In this document: positions 22,041 through 32,388 of the stretch, piece after piece
Numbering within the stretch: position 1 is the stretch's first letter
How the letters are laid out: each line of letters begins with the position of its first letter
NCBI GenBank assembly: GCA_021234155.1
Contig: JAJEKV010000134.1
Coordinates: forward strand, 124,001-188,000
Source: Isoetes taiwanensis
Lineage: Eukaryota > Streptophyta > Lycopodiopsida > Isoetales > Isoetaceae
DNA: 64,000 bases
Direction: 5' to 3'
Position numbers and translations under genes: made by a program
The notes under the pieces: generated by a model
Told to the model about the DNA's origin: nothing
The model's input: only the letters and a program-made list of their open reading frames with translations
Databases searched by the model: none

Positions 22041-24475
22041 GCTTCTTATTAAGAATGGAAGGAAGCTTGCGTCGCCTGCTACAGTCGCATGCCCTGCCCC
22101 GGTTGCCTCACCTTCTGCTGCTCGTGCATCTAATGCTGCTTCCACTTCTACCATCCCCCCTTCTACTTCTAACACTGAATCTGCAGCTGTAGCCCCTGTC
22201 AACAAATAGGAATTGTGCCTCCGCATAGTCTTCTGGAATTCCCATGGCGGAAGGGAGATAGCCTCAATCTGTTGCCGCAAATATGGACCTTATCTTGCTC
22301 ATGGAAACATGGGAGCATGTAGGACCCCGACTTGCCAGGATACCAGCGCTACTCAGTATTCAATAAATGCACAGGGAAGCGAGGGCATGGGGGTTGCCTG
22401 CTACTACCAGATGGCCCTGGCAAAGTCAATCTCTCTATTCAAGATGGATAGGCATAATCGGTACCTGTGGGTGCGCATGCAAAACTGCAATAGCAGACCT
22501 CTCTTTGTAGCAGCCTGCTACTTCCCATATGCAGAGAGCAAGTTTTACCACATCCACGTGGATGTGGATAGGCTGGACCACTATGTCGGTCTATATGATG
22601 CCATATAGCAGCACAAGCAGTTGGGCAGTGTCATACTCCTCGGAGACTTCAATGCACGTACTGGGATAGAATAGCCCATGAGATTTGACCCATTGACTGA
22701 TGATGTGTTGCAGTTGCGTCCTGCAGAAGAAGTTTGGCCATAGGCATCAGATGACAATCAGGTCACCGCTATGGTAGGCAGTTGCTTTTGCTCTGTGGTA
22801 TCTTTGTCTGTGGTATCTTTGACATGGTAATTTGTTATGGACTGGCACAGTGGCCGTCCTCCCGCAAGAGCACTTGCAGACAAAAAAAACCAGGGGGGTG
22901 GATCTAATGTGGTGAACTATGTGCTGGTGCCTGAGCAGGATATGCATGTTGTCAAGCACTTTCAGGTGGGAACAAATAATAGGGATGAAGAGGTCGACTC
23001 AAACCACCTACCACTTTACTTGTAGTTGGTTTGGCAGGTTGTGCGAACCCCCTGTGTGACAACTCCTCGCATACCTCAGCTACGATTGGATTATGAACAT
23101 GCATGGGCTTATACCCAGATGCTCATGGATGACCTGGCAGGAACTTTGCAACACCCTACACAAGAGCAACAGCTGATTGACGTGCTTAGGACTGCTGTGG
23201 AAAGATGTTTTGGACGGACCTCTGGGGCCACAACCTTCCCACGCAATCAGTGATTTGATGCGGAGTGCAAGGAATACAAACGCTGGCTCCACCAGGTCAT
23301 AGAGCCCGCTCTACGTCCACAAGCGGTCAGACAGTACCACGTGTTCCTTAAAAATAAAAAAGCCAGGTACATCGCAGCACATCAGAGGGAAATGTTCTAC
23401 CTTCTAGACCATCATCCCAGGACCTTCTGGCAAAGGGTTCTTAGAAAGCCAGTACAGCCCACATGGAACATCACTCCCGAACAATGGAATCAATATTTAC
23501 GACAGCTATACGACCCTCAGGTTGCACAAGCAACATTACCCTTGCAAGAAGACCCATTGCTGGAAATCACAAAGTCAGACGTGGAACAAGGTTTACAATG
23601 TCTTGCCAGTGGAAAAGCGCCAGATTTGGATGGTATAGAAGCAAAATTGCTGAAGTGGGCAGGACCGTCCATAATGCTGGTGCCGACTGCCTTATTCAAC
23701 AAGGCATTATAAGAAGGCTTCCTAGCATAGTGGACCAATAGTAGAGCTGTTCCTATCTATAAGGCAGGTGACCCACACTGCCCAGCCAATTACCGAACAA
23801 TCATGGTCAGTTTGATATTTGCCTCGAGCAGTAGTTGACGGGCTAAGCAGAGGCAACAGAGGTGCGAGCCCTTACCCATGCAGGATTTAGGCCCTGGCAT
23901 TCAACCATTGACCAGATCTTCACATTGCTGACTCTGGTTGAAGATAGCAAGAACCGTCAGCAGGACCTATATTGTTGCTTTGTGGACTTTGCGAAGGCCT
24001 TTGACACTGTGCCTCGGGAAAAGCTATGGGCTAGGGGTTCCGGTAGACTTGCAGAATGCAGTGTACAGGCTATATGAAAAATGCCTAGGCCAGTTGCAGT
24101 CGACAAGCCAACCATTCCATAGCAGTATCAGGGTCCGTCAATGATGCCCTCTCTCTCCTACATTGTTTGGGCGTTACATTGATCAGTTGAAGGACTGGTT
24201 TGCTGACAATGGGGCGATGGAGCTCACCTTCTGCACCATATTTTCAGGCAGCTAATATATGCTGATGATGTGGACCTCCTAGCTTACACTCTGGCAGACA
24301 TGCAGTGTCATCTCAATGCTCTGGACACATTCTGCCAGGCAACTAATATGCTCTAGCCAAGACTAAGGTGGTCCTCATATCATCCTCACGCCAGCCGAGG
24401 GCCCCCATCTTCAGTTACCAAGGACAAAATATGGAAGTGGCACCCATCTACAAATATTTGGAAGTGGAATTTCCT
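22041..24475 (+). mobile_element. YADD-type LINE, near full length but eroded
   Basis: From 5' to 3': an Ala/Ser/Thr/Pro-rich ORF1 tail (to about 22,209); an endonuclease domain starting L-R-I-V-F-W-N-S-H-G-G with V-I-L-L-G-D-F-N-A-R-T-G near 22,630 and a D-S-N-H-L-P-L-Y end near 23,010; a spacer; then reverse transcriptase: A-S-G-K-A-P-D-L-D-G-I, Y-K-A-G-D-P, A-G-F-R-P-W-H-S-T-I-D-Q-I-F, F-V-D-F-A-K-A-F-D-T-V-P and Y-A-D-D-V-D-L-L. Many stops and frameshifts interrupt it. YADD with FVDF.KAFDTVP differs from the FADD of common plant L1 LINEs. A second copy lies at 35,622-42,791. Similarity between copies ends near 24,475. Confidence 0.85.
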
Positions 24476-25592
24476 TACTATACACTGGGACACATTCATA
24501 CGATCCAAGTGGGAAAAGCTAACCCGCAACCATCCAAACCAAAGAACATGTGTTAGTACAGATGCATGGAATGGGAAGACAGGTGTCAATGCTTTTTATG
24601 AAACCCCCCTTGTTATCGCTGTCATGAATATCCAAGAGTATTTTAAGGTAGTCCTAGTGGATCATGCTAGTGTGCTAAATTATGTCTTCAAATTACAATC
24701 CCACCATCTTAATGCCATGCAACATAATATGTCATAAAAAACCAGTTATTGATCCACCTCAATTCCAGCTCAATAAAAGCTTTAACTCGTTACTATCAAA
24801 TTCTTCTAAAAAACCTTATCTAAATGCATCAGCAAAGGTATTAATTTACAGCCATCAGGATATCCAGCCAGGGCGGTTTGTGTCTTCTGTGTATAAATTG
24901 CTTGTGCATTCTGAAATCCTGCCTCCATCTAATAGATGGCATCTTCAGGTCCCTCAGCCACAATGGAAAAGTGTTTGGATATGGGTATGGGATAAGCTGC
25001 TTCACCCCAAAGTAGTAGTTTTGTGGTGGCAAGTGATCCATAGATGCCTCAGAGTCAACAGGTTAGTCCATAAAATGGATAATCGGATTTCAGAGCTCTG
25101 CCCTTTATGCCAGCAAAGGGTTGAGAGTATTGAGCATTGTTTTTTCTTGTGTGAGAGGCTTCGGCAGGCATGGTCTTGGTTGTTGACCCTTTTTGGCACG
25201 TCTCGATCTAGCCAGCAAATTTTGCTTGCTATCTATCCTGATGCTTGGCCCAAACAACGGAAACGAGCTTTTCATCTCGCATGTGGCTGGCTTTTATGGT
25301 CAATCTGGAAGAGAAGGAGGTTGTTTATCTTTAAGGGCATAGATACTGCAGATGAGGTTGTTCTTCAGTGGGCGCAAGATAAAATTGTTATGGCTTACAA
25401 TTGTTCTTCTCTTGATCAAGAGAAGAAAGTACTGATCTGGCATACTTACCTTCAGATTCATTCTTTTGCATAGGCAGGTGGTTGTGCTCAGTTGGATCGG
25501 TTTGTCCACTGGGGTTATAATCCTGTCTTTGCATTTATGTTGCTCTGGTTTCTAGTTGGTGAATAAAGCTTGACGTCCTTCAAAAAAAAAAA
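24476..25592 (+). mobile_element. L1-type LINE, 5'-truncated, with poly-A tail
   Basis: Contains one long open frame, 24682-25473 (263 codons). Its residues 75-200 match the reverse-transcriptase zinc-binding region (zf-RVT) of plant L1 LINEs: W-I-W-V-W-D-K-L-L-H-P-K, C-P-L-C-x7-I-E-H-C-F-F-L-C, and a W-L-L-W-S-I-W-K-x-R-R end. A 3' UTR and an A11 run (25582-25592) follow. No RT core is present, so the insert is 5'-truncated. The left edge is uncertain between 24,475 and 24,680, and I could not find a target duplication. The frame is unbroken, suggesting a fairly recent insertion. Confidence 0.8.
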
Positions 25593-26001
25593 TTTAATTT
25601 ACAAATAGCCATAGACATAGTATTTCATTAATCTTTTTCATTCCTAAGTTTATTATTGTTTAACAAGCCATGTCTCAGAACATTCTGATTAACAATAAGT
25701 TCTACAAGTAATATCTAGCATTAAAAAGTCCCGTGAAGCCTAAATTCTAAACCCTTGAATTAATACACCTCCTTCCATGAACTTCACACAATTCCATACA
25801 ATATTCTATAACCCCTGGCCAATCCATTAATACCACCATGTCTAACCTGATTATCGTCTAGGAGAGGTTCAAGTTCCTCTTCAATTTCCATGTAATTTGA
25901 ATCTTCTATTTCTTCAGGCCCGTGTTCCATTCTTTTCAGTTCCTTAATGCTCTTAAGAATCCGATTAGCCTGTATATGGTCTTATCTATTCCTAAGAAAA
26001 T
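25593..26001. other. Short intervening sequence with acidic minus-strand frame
   Basis: About 400 bp between the L1 tail and LTR-B. On the minus strand, about 25795-25965 is open and encodes an acidic peptide (E-I-E-E-E-L-E-P-L-L-D-D-N-Q). It may be a further piece of the minus-strand DUF7869-like gene, but no motif proves it. Confidence 0.35.
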
Positions 26002-26426
26002 TGTTGAACCACAAGTGGTTCAACATATTTTTGTAGACCATTTGAGCATATTTGAGGCATATAATAATGGTTAGGTTTTAAGGGCGTGGATTAAGTGGTG
26101 GAAGCGGATGGTTAAGATGAAGAGGCAAAATTGATGGTTGTGATGAAGAGGTGAAAAACGATGGTGGGGATTAACAATGTAAAGCATAAATAATTTGAGG
26201 AGATACAAGCTCCTCCTCTTCCCTTCACGGTCTTCATTGGGGCATAGTGGCAATGCTCATATGAGGAGGGTGGCAGCCTCCTCATCCTTATGTTGAAGGC
26301 TCTTGCAAGAGAGTTTCCTGTTGTATTTGTATTTAGTTCCTTTTAATGGAAGATAAATCTTGTTGCAAGTCTTGAATTTTGGCTATGGTATTCAAATAAA
26401 ATTATATGAGGGAACCAGGTTCAACA
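26002..26426 (+). repeat. LTR-B left LTR
   Basis: 425 bp. It begins with an 11-bp-stem hairpin (arm TGTTGAACCAC, two-base loop) and ends GGTTCAACA. Relative to the right LTR it lacks a TGTTGGCCTAGATGG-like segment near its end and an 18-bp duplication. Confidence 0.92.
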
Positions 26427-26889
26427 TTATGGCACTCCTGGTGGGACTCTATGCTTATGAGCAGAACCTTATTCCCCAAAAGAGCAGAGTCTGTATCAGA
26501 AATCAGAATATCAGAGTGCTTATTCTTATCAAGGTGTTGGCTTTGCAACAAATCTCACAGATATCGAGTGCTTTATGAAGATATTTCTATCAATGTGTTG
26601 GCTTCTTGCAGCAATGCTGTTAATCACAAGGGAAAGTCCCCTCGGTAGCAGACCAGTGGCTCGGTGCAGGAGAGATCTATATGCAGAATTACTGAAGAAT
26701 ATGCATTATTCTTGTTCTCTGTTCCAGAAGACTCAAACGGATGTAGCCTAGCCAATTTTTTTTTCTCCATTCCTTCTGCACCATTGTCTTCTATCTCTGA
26801 TAACTTACAATCATTGCCTCCCCGAAATCCAGAAGGCCAGCACTTATTTTTCGTGATGCACTGATCCAAAGACCTGAATCCGCTACTAC
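26427..26889 (+). repeat. Left arm of a large inverted repeat (LTR-B leader)
   Basis: The 463-bp leader after the left LTR is repeated, inverted and about 95% similar by eye, at 28460-28935. Both arms stop at the same position, GCTACTAC/GTAGTAGC. A minus-strand open frame crosses the arm (C-I-T-K-N-K-C-W-P-S-G-F-R-G) and recurs on the plus strand in the other arm, which explains the duplicated peptide; I do not regard it as a gene. Confidence 0.85.
26430..26447 (+). other. LTR-B primer binding site
   Basis: TGGCACTCCTGGTGGGAC follows the LTR after the spacer TTA; it differs at one base from the site of LTR-A. Confidence 0.7.
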
Positions 26890-27110
26890 AATGTGAGTTT
26901 TTAAAGTGCCTCCTAGGCACTGGAAGGTTTAACGTGTATTCCAACACAATGTGAGTTTTTAAGGTGCCTCCTAGGCACCGGAGTTTTGGTTTAGGTGTGA
27001 CTCCAACACCCTTGTGCCAAAAAGACCGTGGGACCATAGCTTCGATCCAATAGAGAGTGGGTGCCCCAAAAATAATTGGTTATATAATTTCAAGAGGCAA
27101 TGGTCGTGGA
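26890..27110. repeat. 57-bp tandem duplication between inverted arms
   Basis: CAATGTGAGTTTTTAA followed by a G/A and GTGCCTCCTAGGCAC occurs twice, near 26889 and 26946. GTGCCTCCTAGGCAC is itself a short hairpin. Nothing else is recognised before the poly-A retroposon. Confidence 0.6.
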
Positions 27111-28086
27111 AAACTAGAAGAGGCAATGCCCTTCTTTCTCTGAGTTCCCAGACATCATCTGAGGCCTGCTGAGTCCTGGAAGTTCCTGAGGCCTAGCGGT
27201 GGGTCGCCTGGAGGTATTCTTGTCTTGCTCTTTTAGGCTTTTGCAAAGGTTTATATTAGGCAGGTTGCTGCACTCCCTGCAGTAGGAGAAGGCCCGCACT
27301 CCCTGTGGGTTGCTTATGGCACTCCAAGTGCTGAGATCAGCTTAGACCTGTTCTTTGCAGACCAGCCTCTGTGCTGCTTGATATGATTGCCTTTGGAGCA
27401 GAAATAAAGTCCTTCCCCTTTCCCAGCTAGGGGGAGATTAGGATCGAAGGATAACTCACGACTGGATAGTATGGGCTAAGGAAGAGATTAAACCAGGAAG
27501 TCTTGGGCGGGAGACCAGACTTGCTTAACAGTTGCTCACTCATTCCATGTTCTTGCGTTCCAGGGGGAACCTGAACTAGGAACCTCGAGTGAGTTGATCT
27601 TCTTGAAGTTGAAGTATATGTGGGCAGGTGTAGCAGCATTGGAGAGTGAGTGGACACCCCTTCTGGGGCAGGCTTGTGTGATGTGCTTCTTTGCTAGAAG
27701 AAGGTGCAGACATCCCGTAGTACAGAAATGGAAGGGAGAACCACTTATAGTATAGCAAGGTAGCATGATAGTCCATGCCAAGTTAACGCGCAGGATGATA
27801 TTTGCCTCTGGGTGCTCTTCAACTGTCTGTATCTTTCGGTTACAAGCTTCAGATGGCTTTAACTTCGGACCATACAGTAATCTTTACCATTTGTCCAGCT
27901 GAAAGGATTGATGCTTATCCATGGATCTGTAGTCTCGGATTAATGGGTAGACCATTGTATGTAAAGTTATATCCGGCCTATTGTGGAGCCATTCCAAATA
28001 AGGTCTTGTACCCTTTTTTTTTCGTTTAATAAAATCAAAATATCTTGCATCCAAAAAAAAAAAAAAAAAAACTAGAAAAGGCAACG
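27111..28086 (+). mobile_element. Poly-A retroposed sequence with target duplication
   Basis: Flanked by AAACTAGAAGAGGCAATG (27111-27128) and AAACTAGAAAAGGCAACG (28069-28086), 16 of 18 identical. The inserted sequence ends in TTTAATAAAATCAAA...CATCC and a run of about 18 A. This is the mark of target-primed reverse transcription. No RT motif is visible in the roughly 940-bp body, so it is a 5'-truncated LINE 3' region or a processed transcript. Confidence 0.8.
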
Positions 28087-28459
28087 ATAAAAAAAATGAA
28101 ATCTTTAGGGTTAGGGCATGCAACAAGCTGGAGCAGAAATGCATCAGAAATATCAGAATGCAGGCGGTTTGTTACTGCAAACCCGCAAAGAGAGTGTGCC
28201 TGGTCTGATGTGCTAGGGTTAGGGCAAGAATAGAAGCTATGTTTACAGCAGCAAAATATGGCCGCTTTTGGATATCAATAGCTTGGCGGCAATTTGCTTT
28301 ATAGATAGGCAGAGTCGGAAAAAGCTAAGAATCCGGCAAGCATTTGGCAGCACAGATTCCAGCAAGCATTTTAGAAGGTTTGAGGCAGATCTAAAAAGGT
28401 AGGTTCTGAACATGCTAGTTTTGGGCAGTTCGAAAAGCTCAGGCAACTTCAGATGTATC
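28087..28459. other. Unassigned sequence
   Basis: Continuation of the region between the two inverted arms; no motif recognised. Confidence 0.4.
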
Positions 28460-28935
28460 GTAGTAGCGGATTCAGGTCTTTGAATCAGTGCATTACGAAA
28501 AATAAGTGCTGGCCTTCTGGATTTCGGGGAAGCAATGATTGTAAGTTATCAGAGATAGAAGACAATGGTGCAGAAGAAATGGAGAAAAAAAAATCGGCTA
28601 GGCTACATCCGTTTGAGTCTTCTGGAACAGAGAACAAGAATAATGCATATTCTTCAGTGATTCTGCATATAGATCTCTCCTGCACCGAGCCACTAGTCTG
28701 CTACCGAGGGGACTTTCCCTTGTGATTAACAGCATTGCTGCAAGAAGCCAACACATTGATGGAAATATCTTCATAAAGCACTCGATACTTGTGATATTTG
28801 TTGCAAAGCCAACACCTTGATAAAAATAAGCACTCTGATATTCTGATATTCTGATACAGACTCTGCTCTTTTGGGGACTCTTTTGGGGAATAAGGTTCTG
28901 CTCATAAGCACAGAGTCCCATCAGGAGTGCCATAA
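28460..28935 (-). repeat. Right arm of the large inverted repeat
   Basis: Reverse complement of 26427-26889, including a primer-site-like TGGCACTCCTGATGGGAC just inside the adjacent minus-strand LTR. Confidence 0.85.
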
Positions 28936-29435
28936 TGTTAAACCTGGTTCCCCATCCAGGCCAACACTCATAAAATCACATCTCAAGAATCAAAAGATCA
29001 ATGGAATATTAATTGGATAAGACAATAAAATTTGCACAATGAGAAATGTTTTTTCAATAAAAACATGATCAAGATACAACAGAAAAAACCCCTTACAAGG
29101 GACCTTCAATCAAATGAAGAGGAGGCTGCCACCCTCCTCTTAGAGCACTGCCACTACTCCATTTCTAAACGTGAAGGAAGAGGACAAGAATAAATCTCCT
29201 CAAAATGTTTATAGTTTTCACAATAAAATCTGAGCTCTCCAATATCCACCTCTTTATCAAGACCATTGGAAGCACCTCTTCATCTTCTCCCTTCAATTCT
29301 TCACCTCTTCATCTCCACCATACAATACCCCATTATAATATTTTAACATTGCCCCAAATTACATTTTTTAACCATTGCCCCAAATAATATCTTCTCAATC
29401 GCCACACACACATGTTGGACCACTTGGGGTGCAAA
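28936..29435 (-). repeat. LTR-B-like LTR in reverse orientation
   Basis: Read on the minus strand, it ends GGGGAACCAGGTTTAACA, followed by TTA and the primer-like site. The GAGGAGGGTGGCAGCCTCCTC region of LTR-B is recognisable (29115-29150), and near 29413-29435 a decayed version of the LTR-B start hairpin appears. It is more diverged than the two LTR-B copies, so it is an older relative. Confidence 0.75.
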
Positions 29436-29550
29436 TTTTTCTAGGGCTTTTTTGCTTGGGCATTTTGTTCTTTTTCTACCATTTCGATACTAATAAGAAG
29501 ACAAACGAAATTATAGACTACAACTTGCTCATATTGGACACAAAACTTGC

Positions 29551-30000
29551 TCATAGTCTAATTGAATGGGAATGGGCACTTGTGTGTATGACAAGTTTTG
29601 TATCCGTGGTACACTTTGGAAGACAATAGTATATCATAGCATTGCATAATGATATACAATGTGGTTGTTCTTTGCAGTATGCACAAGTGACTGAGCCATG
29701 TGCATCACATATAGGACCAACATCTGGTCTAACATGAATACTACCACTCCACTGCAAGGAATTATGCTCACCTTTACTAAGAAAGTAATCACAACATGGA
29801 TTCTGACATTGAAGGTAGCCACCACAATATGCAAGTCTCACAGTACCTTCAAGTGCAGGAGTGTTAGTGTGATTGTAAGTTGTCCACATATGTGGATCTT
29901 GATTTTGTAATTCACCCACGAAAGGCATTGGAAAGGCATTGTCATTTCCTGTTCTCTTCCCCACCCTCTTACTGTGACGCGACTTTCCATGAAGGAACAA
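29551..30000 (-). CDS. Cysteine/histidine-rich ORF of unknown function
   Basis: A 149-codon open frame on the minus strand. The middle reads C-G-G-Y-L-Q-C-Q-N-P-C-C-D-Y-F, then I-C-D-A-H, C-A-Y-C-x4-H-C-x3-C, and ends with I-H-T-S-A-H-S-H-S. The clustered Cys and His suggest a zinc-binding module. I do not recognise the family; it resembles Cys-rich parts of transposase-like proteins but lacks a diagnostic catalytic motif. It continues upstream as an overlapping frame near 30,060, where similarity is unclear. Lying amid decayed repeats it is more likely a relic than an expressed gene. Confidence 0.35.
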   Translation of the reverse strand: MFLHGKSRHSKRVGKRTGNDNAFPMPFVGELQNQDPHMWTTYNHTNTPALEGTVRLAYCGGYLQCQNPCCDYFLSKGEHNSLQWSGSIHVRPDVGPICDAHGSVTCAYCKEQPHCISLCNAMIYYCLPKCTTDTKLVIHTSAHSHSIRL

Positions 30001-30089
30001 ACTGAAAGAATGGACAAGGATAGCCGGAACACATGGATATTTGATTTTAAAAAACCGTTAAGCAAGTCATTAATTGGATTCCTTTAAAA

Positions 30090-30790
30090 TAATATACCCG
30101 TTGCAGCGGAGAAATATGCCAACCAACATTCATTTTTTAACGTTATAATAACGTACATTTGTAATAATAACGTACATTTGTACATTTTTAACGTTCGTTA
30201 ACATTTGTTAACCTTGTTCAAGCCATAGGCACCATACATGTTTAACATTTTTAATGTTAACCGTAGTATTAACAGTAGTTATATTTTTAAGGTTAAACGT
30301 TACATTTTTGGGTTGCCCCTAAGGGGGCAAACCCTCGTTAATGTGGGGTTTGCAGCATATTCAGGTATATGCCAGCATATGCTTAGAATATCTTTGGTGG
30401 CTAAAACCGGCTACATTTGCCGATGTAAATTGGCGGTCGACTCTGTTTCCGAGATAACGACCGGAGACTGGAGATTGGAGATGGAGGGGTTATCACGGCA
30501 GTAGAATAGCTCGTTTGGGATGGATGGAGCGCCCTCGCATGTAACAGGTAGTGAATGTGCCTTGATGAGTTAGCAGTAAGCCTGGTCTCACTATTGGCGA
30601 CTGCTGGCATCATGTCCCAAGCAGTCTCCTTATATGTCATGGTCTCACTATTGGCGACTGCTGGCATCATGTCCCAAGCAGTCTCCTTATATTCATGTGT
30701 ATCACAGTAGCTTGCCTGTGTCTATAGGCAGTTACAAAAACCCTACTAGCTTGCTTGTGTCTATAGGCAGTTACAAAAAACCTACGTTGA
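30090..30790. repeat. Series of short tandem duplications
   Basis: TAATAACGTACATTTGTA is duplicated near 30150-30185. A 57-bp unit beginning GGTCTCACTATTGGCGACTG is present twice (about 30584-30640 and 30641-30693). A unit of about 38 bp containing TGTGTCTATAGGCAGTTAC is present twice (30711-30785). No coding function is seen. Confidence 0.75.
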
Positions 30791-31964
30791 ATTTGATTGT
30801 AATATTTAGTATTGATGCATGTCAGATGATAGAGGTGTATCATCATCAAGAGAACTGTCCCGACTAGTAGGAGTACAAAAGGCCCCATACTTTAGAGAAT
30901 CTCTTACTGGAGAAACAACAATCAGAGGTTTTGACCAAGAGCAGCATTTCATAGATTAAGTATGTCCTTGATTGGTTTTCTTTCACGTCCACTATTTCAC
31001 TCATTTGCAGCAAGGGAATGGATGGTTGGAGCTATTCACAAATATTGTGTTTTCATTTTCCATGATTTTACTTGTATGTCTCCTCTTGGAACAATCTCTC
31101 CAAGTAAGTATCCTTCCTATTGTTTACTTGTGCAGTAACTATCCTCCATTCCCAGTACCTTTAACCGATGAGCATTATAGGCTAATATGAAGATGCATTA
31201 CAGCAAACACATGTAAATCCTCACTTAGAGCAGGAGAAATAGAAAGCTTTTTCATCCAATGCCCCATGTTCTTGTAGTTCCTAAACTCGAGCTTAACTAT
31301 TAGAATGGATGTTCTGGAATCAAACCATGCCTACGATATGATATAATATATCATGCCTGATAAGCTTGTTCATGTCTTTTTTGAGTCAAACTTTAATCCG
31401 GGCTTGCTGCATCAATATTACAATGATAAGGAGGCAACTGTTTTAAACTAAATATCATCAAATATGCTCATTGACAAACCTGTTCCAGTACATATACCAT
31501 CAAGTGCTGCTTTTTCATGATGTTTTATCAGTAAACATACAGAAAAGTAAATATGCACTATGTTTCTTCCTAATATTTCATAATTTTGCATAATTTATAT
31601 CTACTAGCATGCTTCTGCTATATTTAGATGCGTATTTGACTGACAAATATGGCCAGCTCCAATTTACATCATAAATGTTTGTCCAATTCATTAAGTATAG
31701 ATGAATATATTCATGGGATTTGCGGCAACTGCCTTCCCATATGCAGGTAAGAGGTAAGATATTGTCCTTTCTGAGGAAGAAAATATACAAGATAAAGATC
31801 GCAAGCAAGCAAAGTATGCCAAGCCTGTTCCATTACTGCTATTAAAGAGGGATGTTAAAGTTAGGCAAGAATTTGCAACTATATGATACCAATAATGCAT
31901 CCACTTTTTGCAATTTTTTGATAGTGTGGCTTATTGTTCTATATAATACTTTTGATGATCCTCA
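30791..31964. other. AT-rich sequence, no gene seen
   Basis: No recognisable ORF, repeat boundary or RNA gene. Probably 3' flanking DNA of the FAD-oxidase relic. Confidence 0.4.
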
Positions 31965-32388
31965 CATCAATTTAAAGAGATCATCCTCGCCCGGACCACG
32001 AAGTGACAAATTAGCGAGCAAAAGGATCTACCTTTTTCTTAATCCATGAAGGTCACGGAATAGTTGTGCCCAAAAAAGCTTTGTTGCCAATTGGGCTCAT
32101 TGTAATCTGCCTCATTCAAGTAGGCTCCAGATTCAGGTGTCAAATTCCTCAATGATGCATTGATGCTGCTAAGTTTCTTAATGTAAGCTCTAGACTGCGC
32201 ACCACTAGAATTCTGCGGGAACTCAATCCTGAAGCTAAGTTCCCACAATGCCTTACGCCATGGAGGATTTACAGCATCATTTCTGTATTGTGTTACGTTG
32301 CCACCTGCCACCATAAGGCCAGTGACACGATTTGATCCATTCCTTAGACCATCCATGAAGATTTGGGTCAGAGTTGCAGGCTTCTCTA

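Noticed and set aside
26624-28933. Two near-identical peptides (C-I-T-K-N-K-C-W-P-S) on opposite strands
   Set aside because: Explained by the inverted repeat of the LTR-B leader; the plus-strand arm reading is equally open, so no gene is supported.
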